A stretch of DNA of 64,000 nucleotides, taken from JALFST01 sp022779285. Its GTDB lineage: Bacteria > Bacillota > Clostridia > Tissierellales > Peptoniphilaceae. Both the position numbers and the translations under genes were made by a program. Position 1 is the stretch's first letter. Every line of letters begins with the position of its first letter. Location: assembly GCA_050313895.1 (NCBI GenBank), contig JBNPMI010000002.1. The stretch is one strand, 5' to 3'. This document shows, in pieces, positions 26,520-35,201 of the stretch. The notes beneath the pieces were generated by a model. That model had not been told where the DNA came from, ran no database searches, and worked only from the letters and a program-made list of their open reading frames with translations.

Positions 26520-26831
26520 ATGACAAGGCAAATTGACAGCGGAGAGTTTAAAAATGAAGTGCTCGGAGGCAAGGGAGTAGTTCTGGTAGATTTTTTTGCT
26601 ACCTGGTGCGGACCGTGTAAGATGATGGCTCCGGCTTTAGAGGAATTGTCGGAAGCAGGATACCGAATTTTCTCCGTTGATGTGGATGAGGAGCAGCTTT
26701 TAGCGGCACAGTACGGAATCATGAATATTCCTACGCTGATGATTTTTAAGGATGGCGAGAAAAAGGAGCAGATTGTCGGACTGACACCGAAATCGACAAT
26801 CCGCGAAAAACTGGATTATTACGCAAATTAG
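26520..26831 (+). CDS. trxA: Thioredoxin
   Basis: 103-residue thioredoxin with the WCGPC redox site in VLVDFFATWCGPCKMMAPAL and the cis-proline region IMNIPTLMIFKDGEKK. It reduces protein disulfides. The start is taken at MTRQIDSGEF, eight bases after GGGAGG; an upstream GTG at 26502 is less likely. Only 32 bp separate it from the reductase gene, indicating one redox operon. Confidence 0.95.
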   Translation: MTRQIDSGEFKNEVLGGKGVVLVDFFATWCGPCKMMAPALEELSEAGYRIFSVDVDEEQLLAAQYGIMNIPTLMIFKDGEKKEQIVGLTPKSTIREKLDYYAN

Positions 26832-26863
26832 TTTTTCAGCAGAGCTGGTTGAAAGGGGGCAGG

Positions 26864-27751
26864 ATGGAACAGCTGTATGATGTGATCGTTGTCGGAGCAG
26901 GTCCGGCGGGCCTTTCCGCAGCGCTGAATGCAGCGATTCGAAATGGTAAGGTTCTTGTTATCGGTCCTTCTGCCAGTGAAAAGCTCAATCGGGCACCGAG
27001 ACTGGACAATGTATTGGGAAATCCGAACGTTACAGGAGTTTCTCTTTTGGAGAGATATCGCAAGCAGGTTTCTCAATTTTCAAATGTATCTTTTTTAGAG
27101 CAAAATGTGCAATTTATATATCCTATGGGCGATCACATAGGGTTCCTGATGCCGAATCATGAAATCATAGAGGCTCGTACAGCTGTTGTGGCAACAGGCG
27201 TTAACTTTGGCAATCCGATTCCCGGTGAACAGGAGTTTTTGGGAAAGGGGGTCGGAACATGTGCTACGTGCGATGCGGCATTGTACCGAGGAAAATCTGT
27301 TATTGTCGTAGGCTACAATGAAATGGCGGCGGAGGAGGCGAATTTTATTTCAGAGATGGCAAGTCAAACGACATTTATCAATATGACAGGAAGAAATGTC
27401 GATTTGAGCGAAGGGATTCTTAAGTTGAAGGAAAGGCCGAAACGCGTTATTGGAGATCGTGTCGCTGAAGGTCTGGAGCTGGAAACACAGACGATTTCCG
27501 CAGACGGCATCTTTTTTATCCGGGATGCAAAAAAAGCGGATGCTTTGATTCCGGGACTGAAAATGATCGGACCTCATATAGCGACAGATACATCGATGGC
27601 GACAAGCGTGGAGGGCATTTATGCGGCCGGAGATCTCGTGGGGCAGCCCTATCAGGTGGATACAGCCATCGGGAGAGGACAGATAGCGGGATTGTCGGCA
27701 GCGAAGGAAGCTGCTCGAAAGCGCATAGAGGAGGAAAAAGGAAAGCGGTAG
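26864..27751 (+). CDS. Thioredoxin reductase-like flavoprotein, probably not NADPH-dependent
   Basis: 295 residues of the TrxB fold: FAD motif DVIVVGAGPAGLSAALNA at the N-terminus, redox dithiol CATC (Cys133/Cys136) in GVGTCATCDAALYRG and the C-terminal FAD motif VEGIYAAGDL. In normal TrxB the second nucleotide domain has GGGxSA and HRR motifs; here the positions read VVGYNEMAAEEA and FINMTGRN. This pattern fits the ferredoxin-dependent flavin thioredoxin reductases (FFTR) of anaerobes, which lack NADPH-binding residues. It follows trxA directly. Start chosen at MEQLYD because of the GGGGGCAGG site. Confidence 0.85.
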   Translation: MEQLYDVIVVGAGPAGLSAALNAAIRNGKVLVIGPSASEKLNRAPRLDNVLGNPNVTGVSLLERYRKQVSQFSNVSFLEQNVQFIYPMGDHIGFLMPNHEIIEARTAVVATGVNFGNPIPGEQEFLGKGVGTCATCDAALYRGKSVIVVGYNEMAAEEANFISEMASQTTFINMTGRNVDLSEGILKLKERPKRVIGDRVAEGLELETQTISADGIFFIRDAKKADALIPGLKMIGPHIATDTSMATSVEGIYAAGDLVGQPYQVDTAIGRGQIAGLSAAKEAARKRIEEEKGKR

Positions 27752-27821
27752 AGAAAACGGCGATAAGGATGCGGTGGCCAATCGAGGGATTTCAACAGAA
27801 TTCCTTCGTGATCATAGAAAA

Positions 27822-27851
27822 GAGGGCGTTTCCATTCCGGGAAACGCCCTC
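27822..27851. terminator. Bidirectional terminator
   Basis: Perfect 12-bp stem GAGGGCGTTTCC / GGAAACGCCCTC with a 6-base loop between the convergent reductase and lipoprotein genes. On the minus strand it is followed by TTTTCT; on the plus strand by GTGTGTTTTAT. Confidence 0.9.
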
Positions 27852-27865
27852 GTGTGTTTTATATT

Positions 27866-28645
27866 CTAATTGGATTCGCTTTTCCCGGTTTCATCCGGCG
27901 GGTTCGTCGACGAGTTCGACGGCGGATTAGAAGGAGGAGCCGGTTCCTTAGGTTCCTTGGGTTCGGTGGGAACACTTACGGACTCTTCCGGCTTTGATTC
28001 GGATGTATTCGGCGGTTCCGGTATTACCGGGAGATTGCTTGAAGATGCTTCTCCTTGTGAGCCGGATTCCGTGGCAGGAGTCACGATCGTTGTGCCGGAA
28101 TCAGAAGGACTGCCCGGAGCGGAGGAAGCTGAAGAGGACGCGGAGGATGTGGAAACGGCAGCAGCCGGCGGTTGTGCCGGGCGTGAGACGCTTGGCTTTT
28201 CCTCAAGAGATTGATTTTTCACAAGTCCGCGCAGCTTTGAGGATTTCTCCACCTTGGAAATCGTTCCGAGATCTTCTGTTGTTCCATTTGCCTTGTTGGA
28301 TCCATCGTCTCCGATCGCTATAATGGCATCCTGTACGGATTGCAGGATTTTTTCGGAAATGGCGCGACGGGAAATTTCCACCCCATCTCGATAGGTTACT
28401 TCATAGGCTACGCGGCTTTGCCCGCGGCGTCCTTTTTGCAAAATTTTGGTTTCTCCATTTTTTAAGGTTTTGTCGACTTTTGTATAAACCTTGAAATCCT
28501 GTTCTTCCAATCGAGTTTCCGTGCGCACATCCGATGATTCGGAGGATTCTGATGCCTCGACGAGGGCAAATTTATCTTTTTGAGAAGTGCACGCCGTGAG
28601 GGAAAGACTCAAAATCAGAAGAGCTGCAAGTGTTGATTTTTTCAT
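27866..28645 (-). CDS. G5-domain lipoprotein with Ser/Pro-rich tail
   Basis: About 259 residues. The N-terminus MKKSTLAALLILSLSLTAC is a lipoprotein signal with the lipobox LTAC (Cys19). Residues about 45-110 resemble a G5 domain (VDKTLKNGETKILQKGRRG, VAYEVTYRDGVEISRRAIS), a module that binds polysaccharide or zinc in surface proteins. From about residue 150 the chain is low-complexity Ser/Ala then Pro/Glu/Lys repeats (EPKEPKEPAPPSNPP), probably spanning the wall. The start is the internal ATG at 28645 with GAGG upstream; the longer frame to 28693 has no reason to be used. Confidence 0.8.
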   Translation of the reverse strand: MKKSTLAALLILSLSLTACTSQKDKFALVEASESSESSDVRTETRLEEQDFKVYTKVDKTLKNGETKILQKGRRGQSRVAYEVTYRDGVEISRRAISEKILQSVQDAIIAIGDDGSNKANGTTEDLGTISKVEKSSKLRGLVKNQSLEEKPSVSRPAQPPAAAVSTSSASSSASSAPGSPSDSGTTIVTPATESGSQGEASSSNLPVIPEPPNTSESKPEESVSVPTEPKEPKEPAPPSNPPSNSSTNPPDETGKSESN

Positions 28646-28816
28646 AGGAACCTCTTTCGTTACATAAAGGTGTTTCTGCAAGAGATATGGCATACTGAAT
28701 ATAAGAGATATGACATACTGATTACACTAAGTATACACAAGAAACGGGTTATAATAAAATAAATTCATGATTTCACGTTAAAATTCATCAAAATAGAGAT
28801 TGAATCGGAGATAAAT

Positions 28817-30268
28817 ATGGCAAAAAAAAAGAAAAAAATGGTGGAGGTGTTGATTGAGGAGATGGATTTTCCAAATCGGACCTCGGGTTGTATTTTAGAG
28901 GGAGCACCCTTTGATCCGATTGATCATATGCTGGAGATTGAACCGGATCGGCGAAAACTGGCCCATGGGGCGCCGATCACTACGAAGGGCGGAATTCCCG
29001 GACAGATTTGGCATGCTCAGGTGAAAAGGACGCGAGGAGAAAAGAAGGAGGTCATACTCCGACAGCTGCTGGAGAGATCTCCCTTGGAAAAGCATTGGGG
29101 ATGTCCGAATGTTGAGCGCTGCGGAGGGTGTACCTATCAGACGCTTTCTTATGATATGGAACACTTTTTTAAGGGCGCTCAGATGAAAAAGCTCTACGAG
29201 GAGGCGGGGATTACGAATATGGTTCCGCTTCGCCGCTCGCCGATCCATACGGGATACCGAAACAAGATGGAATATTCTTTTGGAGATCAGGTTCAGGATG
29301 GAGAGCTGACATTAGGTCTGCATCGCCCGGGTCGTTTTTATGAAATTGTACCGACGCCGCGATGTCGCATCGTTCCGGAGGATTTTAACCGTATACGGGC
29401 GGAAGTGGAGGCTTTTGGACGAGAATTGGGACTTTCCTACTATCACAAGGGTCGTCATAGCGGATTTTTGAGACATTTGGTTGTACGTGCTTCGCTCACA
29501 GCTCGGCAGCTTATGGTCAATCTGGTGACAACATCAGACGATGATATGCAGGCGAAGGATTGGAAGCTTTTCATAGCACGTCTCAGAGCTTTACCCTTGG
29601 AGTTTTCTCTTGTATCCGTTTTTCATACGACCAATGATTCGGTTTCGGATGCCGTGATTCCGGAAAAGCTTGAGCTTCTATACGGTCAGGATTATCTCGA
29701 AGAGAAGCTTTTCGATCTGACCTTCCGGGTGGGTCCTTTCTCTTTTTTTCAGCCGAATGTCCCGGGGGCCGAGAATCTTTATGCGAGGGCTGTTGAGCTG
29801 GCAGGCGATTTGCAGGGAAAGACGGTTTATGACCTGTATTCGGGAACCGGCACTCTGGCGCAGATTATGGCAAAGCATGCACAGCGTGTCGTGGGTGTGG
29901 AAATCGTGGAAGAGGCGGTAGAGCATGCCAGAAAGTCCGCTGAGCTGAATCATCTTCCCAACTGCAGCTTCCGTGCGGCGGATGTCTATGAGGAGCTGAC
30001 ACGTCTGGCGGAAACAAGAGATTATCCGGATGTAGTCATGCTGGATCCTCCACGGGAGGGCGTGAATCCGAAGGCGATAGAGCATATCCTGGCGGCGAAA
30101 CCGGAGCGTATTGTATATATTTCCTGTAATCCGCTTACCCATGTGCGGGATCTCCGGCTCTTTCGGCAAGGCGGATATCAGGTAAAGAGCGTGGAAGCCT
30201 TTGATCAGTTTCCGCGAACGAAGCATGTGGAGACGGTGGTATTGATGTCAAGGGTCGAAGGAAAATAG
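28817..30268 (+). CDS. rlmD: RlmD/RumA-type RNA (uracil-5-)-methyltransferase
   Basis: 483 residues. A cysteine-rich Fe-S motif (CPNVERCGGCTYQTLSYD, about residues 95-115) precedes the SAM-binding domain (VYDLYSGTGTLAQIMAKHA). The catalytic region holds VMLDPPREGVNPKAIEHI and the nucleophile loop YISCNPLTHVRDL. The family forms m5U in 23S rRNA (RlmD/RlmCD) or tRNA; the exact target is inferred. The very basic start MAKKKKK is odd but has no alternative. Confidence 0.92.
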   Translation: MAKKKKKMVEVLIEEMDFPNRTSGCILEGAPFDPIDHMLEIEPDRRKLAHGAPITTKGGIPGQIWHAQVKRTRGEKKEVILRQLLERSPLEKHWGCPNVERCGGCTYQTLSYDMEHFFKGAQMKKLYEEAGITNMVPLRRSPIHTGYRNKMEYSFGDQVQDGELTLGLHRPGRFYEIVPTPRCRIVPEDFNRIRAEVEAFGRELGLSYYHKGRHSGFLRHLVVRASLTARQLMVNLVTTSDDDMQAKDWKLFIARLRALPLEFSLVSVFHTTNDSVSDAVIPEKLELLYGQDYLEEKLFDLTFRVGPFSFFQPNVPGAENLYARAVELAGDLQGKTVYDLYSGTGTLAQIMAKHAQRVVGVEIVEEAVEHARKSAELNHLPNCSFRAADVYEELTRLAETRDYPDVVMLDPPREGVNPKAIEHILAAKPERIVYISCNPLTHVRDLRLFRQGGYQVKSVEAFDQFPRTKHVETVVLMSRVEGK

Positions 30269-30548
30269 CCGAGAAAGCCCGCTAATACTGCGGTTTTCGG
30301 GCAATAGGGCAAATTTAGCATCGGGCAGGACAAACGCTTCTCGGTAACTTATCCGGTGACTTATAGAATAAATGCGAAGATAGCTCATTCCTATTTTTCG
30401 CAGAAAGAAAAAGACATGAAGAATGCGATGAATAGTGAATGCTATTTCCCGCATTCTTTTTTTATGAAAGAAGGCGGAAAGGGAGAGAAGCTACAATCTT
30501 TTTTCCGTCATGAACCTTGAAAATGGAATAGACTTAGTATAAAGGCCG
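30269..30548. other. Intergenic stretch before the IS element
   Basis: No gene is visible. A weak hairpin just after the rlmD stop (CCGAGAAAGCCCGC / GCGGTTTTCGG, about 30270-30298) may act as a terminator. The remainder shows no motif I can support. Confidence 0.4.
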
Positions 30549-31721
30549 ATTGTAAAATGAACTTGCGCATATAACAACAAAATAAAAAGAACCCATGGCA
30601 GGTTCCCTGTTAGAATGTAATCACGACAAAACATCAACGAGGAGGAGCCATGGATTCACTACATTCTACCAACTTCATGCAGTCTCGTAAGGGCAAGCAT
30701 TTGAGTTATGAGGAGCGCGTCACGATTCAGCTGAGACTTCAGGATGGATATTCTGCCAATGCGATTGCCAAGGAGCTTCATCGTTCCCCCAATACCATTC
30801 GCAATGAAGTAAAACGAGGCACGGTATTGCTTTACCGCGGTTCTGTTGAGCGTTACAAGGCTGATGTTGGTCAGGAAAGTTATCAAGCTCATCGCAGTAA
30901 TTGTGGCCGTCACTACCGTTGCCTGATGGTTGAAGAATTCATCGATTATGTAAAGAAGCACTTCAAAAAAGATGGCTGGTCTTTAGATGCCTGTCGTGGT
31001 CGTGCTCTGCGCAGCGGTGATTTCAATGCTTTGAATAGTGTTTGCACGAAGACGCTTTACAATTATGTTTCTCTGGGCTTTCCTGGAATTAAGAGTGTAG
31101 ATCTGCCGCAGCGACTACGTCGAAGTCCTAAAAAGCGGATGAATCGTGAGAATAAGAAGAAGCTAGGACGCAGTATTGAAGAACGAGATCCAAGTATACA
31201 AACAAGGCAAGATTTTGGTCACTGGGAAGGTGATTGAGTCCTTGGAAAATCCTCTAAGGATAAAGCGCTACATGTGCTATTGGAGCGCAAAAGCCGCGTT
31301 TATCTTGCTATGCCTATTTCCTCCAAAAAAGCTGAGGAAGTTACGAAGGTGTGGCAGGGGATTCTCCAAAATCTTGGCACTCACTTTAACGATGTGTTCA
31401 AAACGCTAACGCTGGATAATGGCGCAGAATTCAGTGAAATGACAAATCTCGAGAGCATCTCGGATACTCTCGTCTATTTTGCTCATCCATATTCTCCGCA
31501 AGAAAAAGGCGCCATTGAAAATGCGAACGGCTTGTTGCGGCGCCTGCTCCCCCGGGGGAGCAGGGTTGATACCCTCACCACAGAGCAAATAGAGTCTATG
31601 ATGAACTGGATGAATAACCTGCCACGCAAATCTCTTCATTACCAAACGCCATTGGAAGTGTTTCAACACGAATTGCAAGATGTTTGGGAGAGTTGTTAGA
31701 TGCGCAACTTATTATTGCAAT
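30549..31721 (+). mobile_element. IS30-family insertion sequence
   Basis: About 1.17 kb, bounded by imperfect inverted repeats of about 30 bp: the left end (30549-30578) starts ATTGTAAAATGAACTTGCGC and the right end (31692-31721), read inverted, starts ATTGCAATAATAAGTTGCGC; both end TAACAAC. Size, terminal repeats and transposase type agree with IS30. No target duplication is evident. It separates core chromosome from the accessory island. Confidence 0.85.
30650..31699 (+). pseudogene. IS30-family transposase interrupted by an in-frame TGA
   Basis: Residues 1-195 contain the IS30 N-terminal helix-turn-helix (LSYEERVTIQLRLQDGYSAN, AIAKELHRSPNTIRNEVKRG) and run into FGHWEGD. A single TGA at 31235-31237 stops the frame, and the same frame continues with VLGKSSKDKALHVLLERK and the DDE region TLTLDNGAEFSEM and HPYSPQEKGAIENANGLLRR. 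Because both halves are in one frame, this is a nonsense mutation, not a frameshift. The catalytic residues lie on either side of the stop, so the element is probably immobile unless the TGA is read through. Confidence 0.85.
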
Positions 31722-31789
31722 TCGGGTTAGAAAAATCTTTGCATTTGGGGTTGACATTTACACACGCGTCCTTAACGCAAATATTTAGT

Positions 31790-31818
31790 TTGACTTTTGA
31801 ACGTGATCGTGCTATACT
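31790..31818 (+). promoter_or_regulatory. Sigma-A-type promoter for the ABC-3C operon
   Basis: TTGACT at 31790-31795 and TATACT at 31813-31818 with ideal 17-bp spacing, 138 bp ahead of the first gene of the operon. A second TTGACA lies at about 31750. Confidence 0.75.
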
Positions 31819-31900
31819 AAATTGGTCGTCTTATGCGTGGCACGACTCCGCTTTTGAAGTCGCTTTTAATATACGAAATCAGATTTTTGATCTGGGGATA

Positions 31901-31940
31901 GTTTGGTACGGCATGGTACGGCATGGTACGGCGTGGTACG
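31901..31940 (+). repeat. Four tandem 10-bp units in the ABC-3C leader
   Basis: The consecutive units GTTTGGTACG, GCATGGTACG, GCATGGTACG and GCGTGGTACG share TGGTACG at exactly one helical turn spacing. They lie between the promoter and the ribosome-binding site of the first operon gene, so they are in the transcribed leader. Confidence 0.8.
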
Positions 31941-31956
31941 AAAGTTGTGAGGAGGG

Positions 31957-32970
31957 ATGGCATTGGAATTCAAAACCTTGTTTCAGATTTTGAAGAAGCA
32001 TCTGGCTGATGGCTATGATGTGCCACAAAAACTCGCGCAGACTATTGTCTATAGACTCACTCCGGAGAACACAATTGACAGCATCAATAGCCACGGTGAA
32101 ACACAGCGGCGACTGCTTGCAGAGGATTTGAAAGGCTATGATCCGGATATCAATGCAAACAATGTTGCCGAGAAGGTTGCTGGTTGGCTGGTTGAAATCG
32201 TTCAGATCTTGGCCGGACTTGTCCCGCAGGACAAACTGACGAAGCAGAAACAGCAACAACTTGATGCACAATTGAAAAGCAAGTACGGCGACTATCTGCT
32301 TGCCGAGGAGGAAAACCACTGTGCTTTCCCTAGCTGCGGTCGAGAACTTGTTCTGACGAAGGACGGCAGTATCTCCTACGCATACGAGGTGAGCCTGATT
32401 GATAAAGCCGCACCGGCGACTCCCAATAATCTTCTGGCGATGTGTCCGCAGTGTCATGCGACATATCTTCTTGACTCCAACAAAAAGTTGTGCAAGGAGT
32501 TGCAGGAGACGAAGAAGGTTCTGGCGACGCACAGGCAGAACGTGCATATGTTGGATGATCTCCCTTTGGAAAAGGGAATCGTTAGTGTGATAACGAGAAT
32601 TGCTAAACTCAATGAGAGGGATCTTGAAGATGCATCGCTTGACCCCAAGGAAATAAAACAGAAACTCGATCCAGCGAAGGACACGGCTATCTACTACGCA
32701 GTGAACAATTATGTCGGCGTTTACTTTGTACGGATCAGGGAAATCATGATGAATCTTGATAAGCGCAGCGTCATTGACTATGAAGAAATCCAAGATCAGA
32801 TGCATGCGCTGTACCGTCGGTTGAAGAAGGCGAAGAAAACTCGTCTTGAAATATTTAACGAGATAACGAACAAGGTACATCGCGTCTCGCTGCAGGATGA
32901 AATCTACTGCCAGATTGTGGTTGCCTACTTCGTTCAAAGCTGTGAGGTGTTTGATGCAATTACCAAATAA
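31957..32970 (+). CDS. ABC-three-component system effector-type protein with HNH-like zinc module
   Basis: 337 residues. The middle contains two cysteine pairs (Cys122/Cys127 in CAFPSCGREL; Cys163/Cys166 plus His167 in NNLLAMCPQCH), the framework of an HNH/zinc module, but the usual first catalytic histidine position reads EVSLID. It is therefore either a degenerate nuclease or a structural zinc finger. The C-terminal ~170 residues are helical (IYYAVNNYVGVYFVRIREIM), resembling ABC-3C C-terminal domains. Two short genes follow with overlaps, giving the effector / middle component / ABC ATPase order. ATG at 31957 directly abuts GAGGAGGG; TTG at 31963 is better spaced and may be the true start. 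Confidence 0.65.
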   Translation: MALEFKTLFQILKKHLADGYDVPQKLAQTIVYRLTPENTIDSINSHGETQRRLLAEDLKGYDPDINANNVAEKVAGWLVEIVQILAGLVPQDKLTKQKQQQLDAQLKSKYGDYLLAEEENHCAFPSCGRELVLTKDGSISYAYEVSLIDKAAPATPNNLLAMCPQCHATYLLDSNKKLCKELQETKKVLATHRQNVHMLDDLPLEKGIVSVITRIAKLNERDLEDASLDPKEIKQKLDPAKDTAIYYAVNNYVGVYFVRIREIMMNLDKRSVIDYEEIQDQMHALYRRLKKAKKTRLEIFNEITNKVHRVSLQDEIYCQIVVAYFVQSCEVFDAITK

Positions 32971-33184
32971 GCTCTATTCATATGAAGAAAGCACCCTGGC
33001 TTTGCTGCCGAGGGTGCTGAATGAAATAGGGAACGGGCCGATCTCCGTAGGAGAGCTATATCTGTCGATGAAGGGGATCCTTAAGGATCCTACGGATTTT
33101 CTATCTGCAATGGATTGCCTCTATGCTCTGCGTGCTATAGACATGAATGATGACGGGGAGGTTTTCATATGCTTAAAGAAATGA
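32954..33184 (+). CDS. ABC-3C middle component
   Basis: 76 residues starting MQLPNKLYSYEESTLALLPR, overlapping the upstream gene by 17 bp and the ABC ATPase by 16 bp. Sequence such as GPISVGELYLSMKGILKDPT and AMDCLYALRAIDMNDDGEV looks like a winged-helix middle component that bridges effector and ATPase in ABC-3C systems. The start follows a GAGGTG site. The call rests on size, predicted fold and gene order. Confidence 0.65.
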   Translation: MQLPNKLYSYEESTLALLPRVLNEIGNGPISVGELYLSMKGILKDPTDFLSAMDCLYALRAIDMNDDGEVFICLKK

Positions 33185-34821
33185 GATCCCCAGTTTTCAG
33201 GAAAGACGGTAAGGAAAGACCACCAATAGTTTTCCACAAGGGATTGAATGTTGTCCTTGAAATGGAAAACGGCAAGAATTCAATAGGAAAGTCCTCTGCA
33301 ATGCAGGCTATCGACTTTGTGTTCGGTGGAAGCACATATATCAAAGGTGATGGCGTAAAGCATGTGGGACACCATACTATTTTCTTCACTTTTGAATTTG
33401 ACGGGCAGGAATACCGCTTTGCAAGAAATACTGGAGATCCGGACATCATTCAAGTGTGTACAGACGGGTATGCCCTGACCGGAGAGACGAAAGGCAAAAG
33501 CGAATTTGTTGAGTGGCTTAAAGAAAAATATGGCATTGACTATCCCGGCTTGTTTTTCCGGTCCACACTGAGTAGTTTCTTTCGGATGCATGGAAAAAGT
33601 AATGTGAGTGCCCAAGAGACTCCGCTGTATGGTGTGCGCGGTGACAGTATGCAGAAATCTTTGGACCGGCTTGTTAAGCTTTTCGACAGGTATAAGGATA
33701 TCGAGGCTTTCAATGCCAAGCTGAAGGAGCAGGATGATAAGCTCTCTGCATACAGGGCTGCACAGAAGTATCAGTTTGTCTCTGACCTCGTAGGCGGCGA
33801 TAAACAATATGAAGCAAATGCAGCCAAGATTCGCTCCTTGCAGGAGGAACTTGAAAATCTCACTTCTGAGCAGGTGGAGGTGCATTCCGAGGAGGATATT
33901 GAAAAACAGCAGCAGAAGGCCGAGCTCCATGGACGTAGGCTGAAAATTGAAATGCAAATCGAGGCACAGCAGCGACGGTTGAAGCTTCTCGAAATGAGCC
34001 TCGAATATGGCCTATATCCGTCCCAAGCGGATCTGGAATCACTGCAGGAGTTCTTCCCTGATGTGAACATTCGGAAACTCTACGAGGTGGAGAACTATCA
34101 TCAGAAGCTCGATAGGATTCTCGATGACCAGTTTGAAAGTGAAAGGCAGGCTGTCTTTGTTGAAATCGAGGATCTGGAAGAACAGCGAAAAGAAGTCAAC
34201 GCGCAGATAAAGGCTCTCGGATTTGTGGGAAACATCTCTAAGGAGTTTCTGGACAGACATTCGGAGTTGAAGGGAACCATTGATGCGCTGAAAACTCAGA
34301 ATGAATCGTACTTGACGCTTCGTGATTTGAAGGAAGCCAAAAAGCTCGCGAACGATCAGCTGAAAAACGCCATTCACCAGATCCTGACAGATATCGAACA
34401 GACTATCAACGCAAAGATGGCCGAGTACAACAGCACGCTGTATGCGGAGCACCATAATCCGCCGAAGTTGACAATCAAGGAGTACAACAGCTTTACGTTT
34501 GAAACCAAAGGAGACGACGGAACAGCATCCGCTTACAAGGGAATGATCATATATGACCTTGCCATATTGAACACTACGGGACTGCCAGCAATCGCACATG
34601 ATTCCCTCTTGTATGGTGATCTTGGATTCAAACTGGTAGAGGGAATCATGAAGCTCTACATGCAGAATAATAAACAGGTGTTCATCTCATTTGACAAGCA
34701 GGAGGCGCATACTCCTGAAACGCAGCGGATACTTGAAGACCATACAGTCATAAGGTTATCTGATGGAACCAGAAAGCTATACGGACAGTCATGGGATACA
34801 GAGACAGAGGATGAGTCATGA
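33169..34821 (+). CDS. DUF2326-type SMC-like ABC ATPase of an ABC-3C system
   Basis: 550 residues with the Rad50/SMC architecture. The N-terminal Walker A region is EMENGKNSIGKSSAMQAIDF (about 31-50), then TRNTGDPD-like beta strands. Long helices about 185-410 should form a coiled coil (EELENLTSEQVEVHSEEDIE, KELKGTIDALKTQ-like segments). The C-terminal ATPase half contains LPAIAHDSLLYGDLGFKLVE and VFISFDKQEAHTPETQRILE. DUF2326 proteins are the ABC component of ABC-3C conflict systems, where the ATPase is thought to sense invading nucleic acid and unleash the effector. Gene overlaps show one transcription unit. Confidence 0.78.
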   Translation: MLKEMRSPVFRKDGKERPPIVFHKGLNVVLEMENGKNSIGKSSAMQAIDFVFGGSTYIKGDGVKHVGHHTIFFTFEFDGQEYRFARNTGDPDIIQVCTDGYALTGETKGKSEFVEWLKEKYGIDYPGLFFRSTLSSFFRMHGKSNVSAQETPLYGVRGDSMQKSLDRLVKLFDRYKDIEAFNAKLKEQDDKLSAYRAAQKYQFVSDLVGGDKQYEANAAKIRSLQEELENLTSEQVEVHSEEDIEKQQQKAELHGRRLKIEMQIEAQQRRLKLLEMSLEYGLYPSQADLESLQEFFPDVNIRKLYEVENYHQKLDRILDDQFESERQAVFVEIEDLEEQRKEVNAQIKALGFVGNISKEFLDRHSELKGTIDALKTQNESYLTLRDLKEAKKLANDQLKNAIHQILTDIEQTINAKMAEYNSTLYAEHHNPPKLTIKEYNSFTFETKGDDGTASAYKGMIIYDLAILNTTGLPAIAHDSLLYGDLGFKLVEGIMKLYMQNNKQVFISFDKQEAHTPETQRILEDHTVIRLSDGTRKLYGQSWDTETEDES

Positions 34822-35102
34822 AGAGAAAAATGAGCTATAAGAAACTGTGGAAGTTGCTGATTGATAGAGATATGAAGAAAACAGACCTTAGAACAGGAGC
34901 GGGTATCAGTTCGTCTTCTCTCGCTAAGCTCAGCAAGGATGAAAATGTCACGACAGATGTTTTGCTGCGGATATGTAACTCGTTGGATGTAGATTTGAAT
35001 GATATAGCAGAAACTGTGCCTGAAGGCGAAACAGTTTTAGAAGTAAAAGTTGAGAAACGTAGGCGAACGGCAACAAAACAACATAGGATCGAAAGAACCT
35101 AA
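34818..35102 (+). CDS. Cro/CI-type helix-turn-helix regulator
   Basis: 94 residues; the HTH is KKTDLRTGAGISSSSLAKLS followed by VTTDVLLRICNSLDVDLNDI, the small XRE family often found beside mobile and defence genes. It overlaps the ABC ATPase stop by 4 bp (ATGA), so it belongs to the ABC-3C transcript, but lies only about 100 bp before the DruA/Dpt-like operon and could regulate either. The C-terminus is basic (VEKRRRTATKQHRIER). An internal ATG at 34830 is an alternative start. Confidence 0.8.
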   Translation: MKRKMSYKKLWKLLIDRDMKKTDLRTGAGISSSSLAKLSKDENVTTDVLLRICNSLDVDLNDIAETVPEGETVLEVKVEKRRRTATKQHRIERT

Positions 35103-35201
35103 TGTGGATAGGATAGAGATTTTAATTCGCATGCACAAAATGGCTTATAAATCAGCTTTCTAATTTAAGTTGATATTACATAGAGAAGAGGATACTTGCA
35201 G

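Noticed and set aside
30650..31699. IS30 as a programmed-frameshift (ORFA/ORFB) element
   Set aside because: The two pieces are in the same frame (start positions differ by a multiple of three) and separated by one TGA, so it is a nonsense change.
31901..31940. Tandem repeats as a CRISPR array
   Set aside because: Units are 10 bp with no spacers and no cas genes are nearby.
31879..32937. A 352-residue minus-strand frame opposite the ABC-3C effector
   Set aside because: It covers a gene with good promoter, operon overlaps and recognisable motifs; the antisense product has no recognisable domain.
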